Shown piece after piece: positions 1-13,900 of a stretch of 64,000 nucleotides of DNA. Made by a program: the position numbers and the translations under genes. Position 1 is the first letter of the stretch, and each line of letters opens with the position of its first letter. Source of the DNA: Sipunculus nudus (lineage: Eukaryota; Annelida; Sipuncula; Golfingiida; Sipunculidae); assembly GCA_026874595.1 (NCBI GenBank), contig CM049306.1:62440019-62504018 (forward strand), written 5' to 3'. The notes beneath the pieces were generated by a model. That model worked only from the letters and a program-made list of their open reading frames with translations, made no database searches and was not told the DNA's origin.

Positions 1-3000
1 ATCCGGTATACGAGAAACTGAAGTCCATCATCAACACATAATTCGGGCACACACAAAACTGAAGTCCTGTATTAATCCATGTGGCACCAAACAAACATAA
101 AGTCTCTCCTCTTCCTAAATAATAAAGTTCATGGCGTGGTTCATGGCATTCCGTGGGCTTGGGGACCAAGAGCCCACGGTCACGGTCCCCGGGGAAAACT
201 GTAACGTGGCGTAGTAAAGTCAATAGTCCCGCCTCGTACTGCAGGCGAATTCGTTTTATAGGTTTTCAACAATGGGTGAAAACCGCAGAAGTTTGTGGTT
301 TTGCTTGAGAGAAACGATAGCGCCGGCAGAACTGCAAAACCAGTACTGAATGGTCCAAGAATAGTTTTTATGTTTCTAAAAGCGCGTCAGTAGTCACTGA
401 TAGCGGGGAGGATCCATAAGCGTGGAAACGGGGGCGGCCACACCACTTCGTGGCGCCATCCTCCGATGTCCGGGTGACGTCCATGCAACACCTTATATCA
501 CTAAACCATCATTATCCCGGCGTCAATAAGTAAAAGAAACAAACTAACAGAAATTGAAGTTTTTTAAATAACGATCACGTCCAAATCCTTGGTTAAAACT
601 AAGCAGCAGTACAAGAACCCACACACAGCTAGTCTTTTTCAAAAGGTGTCAACCATTTACATTACTTTTGTAAGTAACAGACTAGCACGGCATTTCAAAA
701 CTTTTAAGCAGCAGGGTAAGCCTTGACGCTATATAACATGACGATTCTACAAAGACGTTCATTCTACAATGACTGCAAAAAGGCAGAGGCCATTCTTATA
801 GAAGAACCAGAAAACATTAGCTGAATAAGTCTTTTTAAGAAAACTAGAATACATTTGTGTTGAATTTTCTGAGTAATAGTTCAGTAATATGTCTTAGTGT
901 TCGTAGTGATATTTACTGCAACAAAAAAATTACAAACATTGTCTGAGCATGCCAATTGCATAAAGTTATTGCATGATGCGTGGTGGTGCATCATGATGTG
1001 TTATTATTAACTCAGGAAGAGTTGGACATGACGTTAACCCAGATGGAGATACGTTGGACCAGACCCGGATCATTTTGAACCCGTTTCTTATATCATCTGG
1101 TGACCAGATGCACCTTGCTTGGTTCCTAGATCCGTATAACATGGGCCCTGATCCGCATAACCTTATACACACGTTGACTCTGAGCACAGACCGGCATCAC
1201 CTGAAGTCCAGATCTATAACCCAAGCTTCCGTACTCTCTCCCATTTAGCTCAGCTGTGAGAGAACCCTAGTAAAACGTGTTTGAAAACTGGAGATACATT
1301 TTCTGTATGACGATTGATTTGTTATGGTGATTTTATGAACTTTACGAACACCTGTCAGGCCCACGGAAGCTTAACCTTTGAAGTAAGTATATGGTTAAGG
1401 CAAAAAGCGGGATTCATCGAAAGTTCTGGTTATTCGAATATATCAAGATTTTCTGCAACGAATGCATAAGTTGCCCTGTCATGCACACAATAATTAACTT
1501 CATACGACTTTTGTCCGGTAATGGATTTACGTTCTCGCGTTCTGGATATGCACACCGCATAATATATATGCCAGCTATTCAGATCCGTGTCACATCCGAC
1601 ATTGATCTGCAACAAATAATGCCGTGAATTTCAAATGTGACATAACTGTTATATTGTTAAAGGAAACTCTCAATCTTCATCAAATTAAAGAATAATAATT
1701 GAAATATTAAGTTCAGAGCCAACCAACATTTCTGACGTCACTGAAGGAATTTTAATAAACGTTCCAGTCTGCGTCGTGGCTCATCCTTACGTTTACAGAT
1801 TAAATGCAATTCTGTATACAATCACAATTAATACACAGTAAACATGAAAGCCGCAGATTTAATATTGTCACGACAATACAGTCAATATGATTAAATCTGC
1901 ATAACTGCAGCGTACAATGCCCTCCGCCATTAAGTGGCAAGGAAACTAAAAGAGCAAATGTAATTATCGATATTGTTTATATATTATTTTTGTTGTCAGA
2001 CGAATCCTTGGCGCTATTTTTACGATAACTTTCCTAGCAAAATAGACTAATTTAATGAACACCTGCATGGCGTAGGCGTCCATTCTTGGAGAGAGTTTAA
2101 AGTGCGGAACTATATTAAAGTTGCATTGTCGATGCCGACACCATTACATATCCACGTGTAGGGTGTCTGTGAGCTTTTTTGAATTACCATGTTTAAACCT
2201 CAACCAAACTTAAAAGCTATTATACTCCGCATATGCCATATCACAGTAATGCCTAAAGTTCCCTAAAGGGAACATTAACATTCTCTACAATTTAAATAAA
2301 ATAACTCATTCCACCTAGATATGATAACATATTCTGACTTATGGTAACTATGGTATTCTTATGTATTCCTTTAAGCTACTGATCCTATCTGCCAAATTAA
2401 TTATGAAGCTGAATTCAAGTGTCGGAACACCAAATCAACCTTTGAGGTACAGAGAGAAAAAATATAGTCGGGAAGCTATAGGGGGCAACCCAGCTCTCCT
2501 CCCTAAAGGACTAAACGAAACCATCGGTTTCTATAGTGCCCTTAACACATTTTGGAAGTGAACGAAATAAAAAAGTGGCCCTACCATGTAAAATTCGAGC
2601 TGGTTTTCCAATCTATGCGGACTAGAACGACACTTATTAAAAAAAAGAGCCGTATATAAAGGTATAGTGCATTGTTTACCTGCCAGAAGTTGTTATCAGG
2701 AGGCCTCCAACTGATGTTAAAAATTTCAAGTTAAAAGGTTCCAATACGGCCGCCACAATGGCAAAAGCACGAACATTCATTTTATTGGTTCACCATGCAT
2801 CACTTGTAAAAATGTTTCTATCGTTAATCTTTGTGTGCCCCCCTCCCCCGGTGACTGAATGAATGTTCCCAAATGGGTCCATTCACTTTTTTGGATGTGA
2901 ATATATGAATATTTGTTTTGTTTAAAGAGGATATTTATCACGTAAATTAATATACATCAGTTTATTTTGACTTATCAGAAGGTGCTTGCATACAAAAGAT

Positions 3001-5600
3001 TCATGGTCATGTTTCATATTTACACATTATATTTAATCCTTTGTCCATATAAATATTTGAAAAAAAAAAAATTAATTTGATATTGGAAAGGATTGTTACG
3101 TCTTTTGTTTTAAGATCAAATCCAAAGGCAAATACTAATGAAACACACAAGCGACACAAGTAAAGCTGTATAGCATTACCCCTAGATATATACTGATGAG
3201 TCCTATAGCCAAAAGCTGACCATGGAACACTACTTGAATAAGCTGATATGAAGTTCAGTATAATAAACATGCATGTTATGTGATGATTCGAGAACACAAG
3301 TCTTCATTACTGACTGCTGAAGCAATTAAAATGCACGGTATGTGAAGAATGTGGAGAAATATGGGTTTGTAAAAGCTATTTTATTACGATGGTACACACG
3401 ATTGATAAAAAAACTTTTAGAAAAGTAGAAAAAAATAGAAGTTTATATGGTACTCAAGTTATTTAATAACAGACTTTATGTACATGTACTTGTGCTTTTC
3501 AAAATGTAAAATATTAACTGAACATAAAGGTCAAATCAATGGTAAAAAGCATGGTAACATTAAGGAAAACAAGTCCATTGTCACACCTTGGGACCTTCAT
3601 ATCGACATAGATCAGCCATAATCGTATGGTTAAGGTTTTATGGTGTTGTTAATTCCTGTTCTTGAGAACAGGAACTTGATCCGTAAATCTCCAGTAAGTG
3701 GGATATTTGATCCGCCCAGTTAATCCCTATGGCTCCACGTGTCAGGATATTACCGAGAACAGTTACCATGATGACGTCAGCCTGGCCATATCTGGACCAG
3801 TGAAGTCGTTATTATGCGGTTCTTTATCCGATATTACAGAGATGTTACTGGGCTCACGGACACAGGGCAAGATCTTCGTATACATTCATTTTAATTCATG
3901 ATCATTCATGTTCCAATTTTTGCGAATAAATATCTAAATTAAATATCAAAATTATGTTCTTTGAGCTTGTGTTACTTATAACACACCACCCAATAAATGG
4001 AACAAACGAGGAAATTCACAAATAAAATGAAAGGTGAAATTTTATAGTGCACCTGGTACTTATTCCGTCATCTGTAAATTCGACTTTTCTCGGAATTCTT
4101 TGGAAAAGCTGCTTCAATAATTCATTAAGACGGAATCTGCACCTTGATGGAATACCGCTTTTGAAATTCCAGGTAAAGTCCTGGTAGATGTAAATATGGA
4201 GATCTGAATTTGAGGTTCACTCTGATGCAAAACAGCTGCTAAGCAAACAGTCCTGATTTAAAGGAGGCTTAAGTTCAGGTTTGTTTATTGGAAAAGTCTT
4301 ATATCTATTTTAAGCAAGGTTCGACTACTAAACACAGACATAACATTTCAACATTTGCTTGTAAAGAGAAAGTGTAAACGTTTTAAATGCGTTCACCAAT
4401 TCACAGAAGTTACTTGATCATGAAACCAATGAAACACGATGGATGATTCAGTTTCATCTAATCAGCCTAAATTAATGAGTAAGTCATTAATAATTTATTG
4501 ATTAATTAATTTCTTCATTGCAAAATTTCAAGCAACACAAAAGAACTATTAATTTTCTGTTTACCAAGTTTATGACGACGGAAAGTATTTTTACATGAAC
4601 ATAAGTAACACAGTTGTGAACGCGGAAACATTGTCTGTTTACAAAACTAATATTTGTTGATCTCATCTATATCTATCTGTCATATATGAATATCGGTAAA
4701 ACGTTTCCGGTTGAATATGTACGGATGAGTTTGTGTGTCTACCTTTGTGTATGTATGTTAGTGTATACGATGAGTGTAAGATGTATCACATTTGTAGGTG
4801 GTAAGATGTTGCCCTCTGGGTCTTAATGGATCAAAATTCAGGCAGAACACTAAGCTCACCTCTGGAACAATCAGAAACACGACTGCCTGATGGATTTAAG
4901 GCGAGGCCAAATAACTTACATATCTGCCGTGGGCATCGCGGCCAACACGGCCCGCTGCATCTGTTACCTGGCGCAGGAGAAAAAAAAAAAAACGGTGCTG
5001 CCATCATCATCATCACTGCTGGTTACTCCTGTAACCAGTTCCACCCTCTGTTACGCTTGGCGTGCACGCCTGTATGAACCGTGTCTGTACTGTACTGGTA
5101 CATGGTAGAGACTGTACGATTTATGAACTAGGATAAAGGGGTATTTTATTCGACCTACTATTTGGCAGAGAAGAGAGAGTTCTCACTGTGAGCGTCCTCT
5201 AAGGATTATGACGGTGGATTTGAAAATATGCCGCAAACGTAAGACCATTGTAAACTGTGTATTCGATGTTTGATGTTAATCACTTCCCGGTGTCTAACAG
5301 GTACACAGATCTACAGGGAGGGTTTAGTGTGTATACATAAGAAGCGTCTCCTGGGAGTCGGTGAGTAAACATCAAAATAAACATCACCATGAGAGCAAGG
5401 TTATGGGGCCAAACTGATGGCGGCCCTTACGACTGGCCGTTACCGTTTGGTCTTAATAACAGGACGCAAAGGTACAACAGACTTCTATTGTATCTATTCA
5501 TATTCTTACTGTATATGGCTATAGCAGAAAGATTGGCTCAGCATTATACGTGGTTCTACGAAGTTTAATAACAATATACCTTCTAATGAGATTTCTTAAT
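1..5600. other. Upstream non-coding region, no supported gene
   Basis: I read both strands for exons with splice signals, known motifs and RNA genes and support none. Open frames here are short (under about 85 codons), lack family motifs and are not flanked by convincing splice sites. Small items seen are an imperfect hairpin at 151-179 (9-bp arms CCGTGGGCT / AGCCCACGG), a near-perfect inverted repeat at 3653-3674, and short A runs near 3060 and 4980. The stretch is probably intergenic sequence or distal promoter of the receptor gene that starts at 6141. Confidence 0.5.
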
Positions 5601-6140
5601 TTAACTCTTGACGTTGCAGCCGCAGCCAGTTTTACAGTGAGGTTTGAGTGTTGCTGCGTGTAGTTGGGCTGATGGTCGTTATAAGAGGCCTGTGTGCGTG
5701 AGGGACTGCTTCCCGGCGATCTGGTAATGATGGCACACGGTCGTCCGGCGCAGACAGATTCCTTATGCTGCTTTTACGCTTTAATGGGCCGTTCGCCTGC
5801 ATCCACGGCCAGAATGCTCCGGAGCCTCCGGTGTTGCCGTACCCGCTTGTTTTCACTACCGGATATAACAAATTCCACTGGAGCAGCCTTCCTGTCTTCT
5901 GTCTACGAGGACCTTCATCAATGTAGATTGACAGGTTCCCACATTAAGCCAAAGTATGATAAATGGCTAAGAATTCCTTCGGGGACTAGTGACGTCCACG
6001 TCTCTTTGCGACCAAAATATTTAGATGGCATTGGAACACATTTACTGGTTCAATACTTGTTCAACCCCGCCCAAGTTTGGATTAATCCGAACCAAGTGAA
6101 GTGCGACTGTTTGAAGCGACAAGAGAAGAGGCTTGGAGCT

Positions 6141-6359
6141 ATGATGGTCTTGTACTACGTGTGTGTTGTGTGCCTGTTTGTATTTGGCGCGTGGCTGCGT
6201 GAAGTTCTAGCAATCTCAGCGACAGAAGACGCCAAGCGGCTTTACGACGACCTGCTCCGGAGAGGGGATTATAACCGCCTGGTAAGACCAAGACCGAACA
6301 GCACGGGGACTCTCACAGTGGTGAGACTGGGCCTGTCACTCTCACAGATCATAGACGTG
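6141..6359 (+). CDS. nAChR coding exon 1 (signal peptide and N-terminal helix)
   Basis: Codes 73 residues: a hydrophobic signal peptide ([18 protein letters not shown]...), then the N-terminal helix region (LYDDLLRR), a sequon NST and the conserved LSLSQIIDV end. The donor is GTG|GTAAGT, phase 0. Two adjacent ATGs occur; the second has A at -3 and G at +4, a stronger context. The frame stays open upstream back to 5694, but the signal peptide argues for starting here. It joins what are exons 1 and 2 in vertebrate neuronal receptor genes. Confidence 0.93.
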
Positions 6360-7118
6360 GTAAGTCACATTTATACAGTTACACGTTAACAAACAAACGT
6401 TTTTGGTCCGTTAAAGTTACACTTTAATTGATTAAAAGCAAATAAAATTATACACTCAAACGTGATTCAAAGAACACTCTTGAATAAAAAGTTACTCAAT
6501 TCATTGTTAGTCAAAGTTAGTTTGGCATTCTCACTAAATATATATCACTCCATACTTAAAGGAGTCAAGTAACATTTACTGTTCTGTATCTTTCCAAATC
6601 AATAATTATAGTGGTGAATCATTTACTTGCAATAACATAGATAGTATGTAGAGAAAATTGACAATAATGAAAACACATCACGTAAACATGGCACGGCTAA
6701 ACTTAAATCTAAAATTAAATATTGTTCAGTTATGGTAAGATATCCGTTATATAGGCCTTTATTTTCATTTTATATATACGTATCCTTATTCGCCTCGTGA
6801 TCGGTTGATGTGCAGATTTGCTTCCAGTAGTTACCAACACAGAATCCTAACTGTAAAAGGTATTAAATTAAAACCATAAAACTAATGTCCAACATCAGAT
6901 GTAATACACATCAATATCCTTAATAAAATACTTTAACAGAACGTTTTCTAAAATTATGTATTCGAGACATTTCTGTCTGGCTGAAGTAGTCATAAAAAAA
7001 GAGAGTATTGAATAATTTTATGAAATTAAAGTTCAAAACAATTCAAATCGTTCCAAAAAACCTCAGTGAGAAACTGTTAAACTTACATTGGATCAAATTA
7101 CATACACGCAGCTACACG

Positions 7119-7169
<51 letters not shown>

Positions 7170-7846
7170 GAAGACATATAAATTAGGGGAAAATCCTGGG
7201 CCGATCCGGGATTCGAAGCCAGGTCGGTGGCGCACAAGTTCGGCGTACCAACCGCTTCGCTAGCAAAGCAAGCTTCAAACAGTTCTGTCCGCTTTTATGT
7301 CACCCCGTAACACACCCCCTCTTCAGAGCGTTCTGCTATCAGAATAAGATTATCCAAGGAGACACACTTTGGTGAGCTTATTCCCTGGGCCACAAAGGTA
7401 ACCGTCACGTTAGACGAGCCTCCATTTTGTTACGAAGACAAATAAATGAGGGGAAAATCCTCGGCCGATCCGGGATTCGAACCCCTAACGGTGGCGCACA
7501 AGTACGGCGTCCGAACCGCTTCGCTAGAAAAGCAAGCATCACTAGCAAAACAGTTCGGTCCGCTTTTATGTCACCCCGTAACACACCCCCTCTTAAGAGC
7601 GTTCTGCTATCAGAACAAGACTAATTTTCCCCAGGAGTCACACTTTGGTGAGCTTATTCCCTGGGCCACAAAGTTTTATCGTCACGTCGGACAAGCCCCC
7701 ATTTTGTCACAAAGACAAATTGTTGAGGGGAAAAATCCTGGGCCGATCCGGTAGTCGAACGCAGGTCGGTGGCGCACAAGCCCGGCGTACCGACCGTTTC
7801 GCTAGCAAAGTTCGTTCCGCTTTTATGTCACCCCGTAACAATATAT

Positions 7847-7932
<86 letters not shown>

Positions 7933-10900
7933 GGAGGAATTATTTGAATGCTATATACGTATATGCCATTCGGAATTGAGTTCTTTTCTGTGGGTGGTAC
8001 TCTGTTGATATATATTTGATTATATAATTATTCTTCCATCACCATAACAGTTACAGTTAGTGCACCTACATATATATCTCCGTATGAGGTATGATGACAG
8101 CAGACACGGCCCGGCCATATGCTGTTGGGTTATAAATGGTACAGATATTCCCGGTAGATCAATTAACGACCATTAACCGGTTCATGAGGCTTCTTAGTCG
8201 CCGTTCTTTCCTGTCGAAAATGAAGAACCGATCACAAGGAACGTAAAGAAAAACTGAAGCCCGATCAAAATGACCTTGCCTGGAACCAGCCTCCCTTAGC
8301 ATCTCTATATAACGCTGTAAAAATCTGCGTAATCTCTAGCGTTATGGAACACTTTACGCACAGGAAGTCTGGGCCATACATTAAACCATGTACAAGTCTC
8401 CTTTAGAACCACACTATGAAAAGGAAATGTGTACATATTTTTCATTATATTTTTTTTTTGCGGAATCATAGTAATATATACAATAAATAGATTGATACAA
8501 AAATAAAAATACGATTATGAGTAAAAGTAATAATATAAAAGGATCCAACTATTAATAAATTCAAACAATTAAATCTCCATACATATATAAATTGTTTTAA
8601 TCACGCACACCACACTAGATGACATGATCGTCAAAATTAAAGCAGTGGTCCAAATAACAGCCAGCTTAATATTCTACCTTAATTAATAGTAAATTTAAAG
8701 AAGGAATAACGACTACAGATTTCAGTGGTGTGCTCATGGCGTTCTTCGATAGGTAACTTAAAACTCTATTGTCCCCCGCCGTCGGCCGGGGCATACAAAT
8801 GGTGAGCGTCTGTCTGTCCTTCCGTCCGTCCATGATGTTAAATGATGTTAACGCAATAACTCGAAACGAATTACCAGTCTTGCAGCATTGATGCACCTTA
8901 TCAAAGGCTAGGTCAATTCGAACATGGATGACCTTGACGCATTTTCTACAATTTCAACAGAATTTGCTGCGACAAGCTCGCGGGAGGCCCGCTCGCTAAA
9001 GTGTGTATCGTCTTGTAAAAAGTTTTGGCCGACTGACACGTACCCTTAACGTGTGTATAGTTAATTCCTGTAAAGGAGGTTAGGCTTACTGACACGTAGC
9101 CTTAACGTGTGTATAGTAAATTCCTGTAAAGGAGGTTAGGCTTACTGACACGTAGCCTTACGTCCATATCGTATTGTAAAAGAAATTTAAGCCGACTGAC
9201 ACATAGCCTTAGGCCTGTACGTGTCTGTATGTTTTGTAAAAGACAGGCTAACTGACACGCAGGCGTAATTAACCTTCGTTATGTGTAAGACAGGCCAACT
9301 GACACGTTATATTAACGTTTGTATCGCGTAGTAAAGAAATCACAAACTTTTGTGCATTTTATATATGCATTAACATAGAACTGTCGCATGCTGTCACCTG
9401 TGCAAGAGTGTAATCAGAGGGAGGATGATCTGTTGTTTTTTAAACAGGTAAAAAACAAGTACACGTCCTTCAAGACGCTTCCTGTTTCCAGTTTAAATTC
9501 ACACGGAGCACGGCCCTCTGATAAACGTCAGCGACACGAGAGATATACAATGCCATTTGACTGATTTTCAGCTGCCATGTTCGTGACTGGAACAAAGGTA
9601 GATTGTAAGACGACAGATTATGTCCCTTGCTAGACGTATCTCACAGAAACACTCAGGAAAAGCACCTTCTGTTGTTTGACGTATTTATAATAGTGGCTAT
9701 CATCCGCACGCAACTACCTCTCATTAAGATTCTCTACAAAGAAAGATTCATGTTTTGTTTCATTAAACAACATTTTATTTTTAAGAAGTGGCATGAAAAA
9801 TGTAAAGTCGGTATAGGCAGGCTATTAGGCCTACCAGCAGGACTGAATAATGAAGTAGGTCACGCGAGGATGACGTCACAATGTCATGCATCACGTGACT
9901 TGATACCATTGCAGATTGATGGTGCTGAGCCAACAATAATAGCATATATAGCGATTGCCTTTATATTTGGTTTCCCATCATCGTGTAGGATTAAAATATT
10001 GGACTTCACAGTCAACGGTTGTTCGAACCACGCCACTGCAAGGTATATTTTAAGGAAACTTCAGAACTGCACTAACTTGTAATAAAGCGTTCCCTGTTGG
10101 CATAAGCTAGGCCTATAGATATATAAGGTCCACCCATGAAGCAGCTGAAAGCCGAGAAACCAGGTCGACAAGAGGGAGGCCTATTGATTCATAATAATTA
10201 TAACCGGTTGATCAGGATGAATGAACTATGAAATATGTGAATATATATAAATTCAGCGAACTATAGTAGACTCTTAACATACATCTACCACAGCATGTCA
10301 TATGGTGTGTAGGTTTGATATGACTGATAGGCGACATTCATTAATTACAACTGCATATAATTTACATTTATAACCGCACAATTAGGGGTCAACTACATGC
10401 TAAATATACCCGGCCTCAGGGCCGCAATTTAAATACATATTACGACCTCTGGACTAATCCTGGTCACAATCATGGGAAACGTGAATTCCAGAAGGCGGAA
10501 TTAAAATGTTCTGGTCATAGGTTTCCTATATCCTCATTCAAGGAGCCGCCATCAGTCATGGACCATGACAAAATTATCCGGTTTTTAGTGTTTGTTAAAG
10601 TAGGCTCTAACAATAGTTAGGGGTTGAATGGAATATTTTTGACAATATTTCTTTCTGGAAAATTTATATAAAAAAAGTTGCCAGGAAAACCTGAGGTTTT
10701 ATTATTATTTACAACACGGTTACAAATATATTTCATCAAAATCCTGTGAAACCATGCAGTCTGTAAAACGCAACATCATCAACGAACTCATGGCAACCAA
10801 GGTCATTGTCGACAAGCCAAACCATGCAATCACGTTTGGCTGAGCCCGAGGTTGTGTAAACAATAAAAATTTTCAAACAGAATAAATGCATTGAAATAAA

Positions 10901-13900
10901 GCCAAAATACTCTTACAAGGGGGCGTTTGATCCATCAGATCAGGGGATTATTTTTAAGTTATTCATTGCAGTATATTAGGTATTAAATTTTATTTGACCT
11001 TTTCTATGAAATTTTACCCAAAAAAAATACACGGGTATTAAGAACATAACAGACCATGTGCATGGTATTATTTCATACATAAAATGGCACCTCGTTTGGG
11101 CCAGAATTTTAGGTAAGAAGATCACACACTGGACGTTTGGGAAAACTGCCGCTACAACCACATCACAACCTATATATATATATGTGTGTGTGTGTGTGTA
11201 AATGAGCAGCCATTTGTAGGTTAGGTTACAGCATTATCCGTGTTACGATGACATAGACTCTCTGTCACGTTTTCTTGCATGCATGGAGGGAATCTATTGA
11301 TCGATGGTGCTTTGAATGTCTGCACTCATAAGATAATTTGCTTGTTCGGGTGGCTGCTCCAGCACAGTTGCTCACTATCAGTAGCCAATGCAGCTGAAGG
11401 GGTTGCTTTCTTTTGTACAACCAGGAGTTCGTGGTCCTCTTTTAGTGCCCTGTCATCTCCAGATTCATCGTTATATCCGCCGTAATGACCCCGGGCGCCG
11501 TCACATGCTTCACACCGACTCACGACGGTGACGGGTTTCACTCTCAGTAAATGATTCATGTATCTTTTTCCAAGGATGAAATCGTAGTACATTTTCGGGA
11601 AAAGAATATTGGGTTCACCTATATCAAATATACACCCGTTGTAATGAAAGAACACAAAGTTAATTCATCATGGTATAATCCTGATTAAATATGTCGTTTT
11701 TGCTCGATCTGTAAAGATTAAATTACTAAAGCTGAATGGCAGCGTGATGAAAGCTCTGATTAAAACCGTGATTAAACTTTATTTATTCTAATTGGTTTAC
11801 AACCTTAATAGCAGATGTGAGACACTCTACATGGCTCGGACGCTGGCATTATTTATAGTCTGTATATAAGAGTGGAGAAAACCGCTGGACGGTCCAGACT
11901 GACACACTTAATATCAAATGTATACATCATGTTTTATACTTAGCCTAAATAACGGATCTGTGTGATAGCGCAGGTTCCAAAGATATATCATGAACTTCAA
12001 TAGAATATGGGAAAAATTCAGTTGTTTCAGTAGGACTTCACATAAATGTTTTGACTGTGCGTGAATGAATCGTGTCTCATATGACTGGACTAATGTTATA
12101 AATATATAGTAGAGATATTGTATTGCCCGTTGTATAACACTTTATATAGTGCCCTCTGGACTTGACTTGTGTGATCTTCTGTTGGTCTATGTATTTTGAA
12201 CAAAATTAAACACAAGTATTTTGAGCAGATCCAGTCATCTGGTATTTTCACCCATGTTTTTTATTGGTTTTATGTGAAGACAAGTGGGAATAGTATTTCA
12301 TGCAAATTGTGTCTTTGGAACGAAATGAATTTTAATTCGTTTGTACGTCTGCCCGTTATATAATGTACGAAATTAAAGGAAAACAGTTGATTTTCTCGAA
12401 ATGACGTATTCTCATATTTGTGCAGACATCACATGAATACTCACGTGTTTTTCAGCAGTTATATAATACATTTTTCTTTTGCAGGATGAAAAGAACCAGA
12501 TCATGACGACCAACGTGTGGCTGGAGCAGGTAATTCCCTTTATTAAATGTTAAATATGCTGAATGAACAGTCATTATGCTCACTGAGAATGAAAAATGAT
12601 GTCAGCAAGATTCCAACTGGTTAGGAAGCCAACTACATAAACATGTATTTGCAATTGTGAAAAATAATTTTATCTGAAGCATGTATATATATACGTGCGA
12701 CAAAGCACGCATCTACTGGCTACATTCATTCAAATGGCAAATACCCTATAGGGGACTATTAAACTCAGTGCTTTTATGAAATTATTTTTATAGCTCATGA
12801 GCTGATCTACTCATGACGTCATGAATGAACTAATACTGCTGAGTGAAGAAGAAAATAAAAATATATAACAGGGCATCTGTATACATGGCCATCCCCGACA
12901 CACACACGGCATAGCTTGAAGCTCAGTACAGTTCGATTAATCTGCTTCGACTTAGTTTTTATGAATGATATATGGGATCTGTCGGGGGACCATAATTTAA
13001 CGGTAATTGGAAAAATAGGGTCCTGTTAGGACAGCACTTTCCAGGCAATAGAAGTAAAACTAACCAAAAATTATGACCCAGAAATTTAATAAAAAATATA
13101 TATATACTTAATAAAAACAAACTCATTTCTACACCAAGATGATCATGATAAAGGGGAATGATAGGTGGGCGTGATGATCTGTTAATAGACACTCTTAAAT
13201 TGTTAGTTCCCATTGGATTTAGCACTTAATATATGCTCTAACCGAACTTTTTATTCACAGACAGGCGCACTGAAACAACGACTAAGTGTTATAAAACATC
13301 GCGCGGTCCACGTTAGCCCATGTAAGCTGTCAGAGGTCACGGCAGAGGGACCATCTACATTCTCTGGCCCGCCTGCAACAATGCTACTTTAAGGTCAAAT
13401 AGGCAATCTAAAACGCGGAGGGAATGATGTACATTACTTGTTGTCAGGTGGGATCTGCTTGGCGGTACCGCAGCTGGTTCATCAGTATCAGTCGCTGAAA
13501 CCAAATCTCCGAGGTCTTCATGATACCAGCATCAATCCAGACAAGCGTGCTGGTTTGTCCATATAATTAATCAATGAGAATTGACATATTTTTCTTCTCT
13601 TACATAAAAATCGAATGTTGCCCAGGACAAGCCGAGTACGCCAGGTATCTGCAGCTCCGCAGCTTCTCTCCTTCGTGATGCTTTCAAAACCTCACGGCAT
13701 CTGTCCTGTATTGATTTCCTTCATTTAGAATATTCTCTACAAATCAGGACTCGACTGCCTTGCTTGTTTAATCAGCGGAATTACTATTTAACACGAACAA
13801 AAAGTTAAAAAGAGAGTTCCAATTTCCATCTGAGGACTAGTCGTGCAAGCCAAAATTAACTTTATTAGCGATATTGATTTCCTTGTGAGTGTTATCAATT

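Larger units (their letters stand above)
6360..12484 (+). other. nAChR intron 1 (6.1 kb)
   Basis: Starts GTAAGT and ends TTTTGCAG. It holds TA and GA microsatellites, three tandem tRNA-like SINE units (7186-7840), a degenerate minisatellite around 9030-9345, a possible dispersed repeat near 8780-9000 and a TA/TG tract at 11171-11200. No further exon of the receptor is needed, because IIDV joins DEKNQ exactly as in the family. Confidence 0.85.

Noticed and set aside
4826-5108. Overlapping open frames near 4.8-5.1 kb
   Set aside because: Broken by an A-run and repeated CATCATCAT; no recognisable domain in any frame.
7186-7840. Three tRNA genes on the minus strand
   Set aside because: A- and B-box-like motifs are present but no acceptor stem or complete cloverleaf is seen and the units extend well beyond tRNA length.
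9627-10082. 151-codon plus-strand open frame
   Set aside because: No family motif, no splice context, composition like the intron around it; treated as chance within nAChR intron 1.
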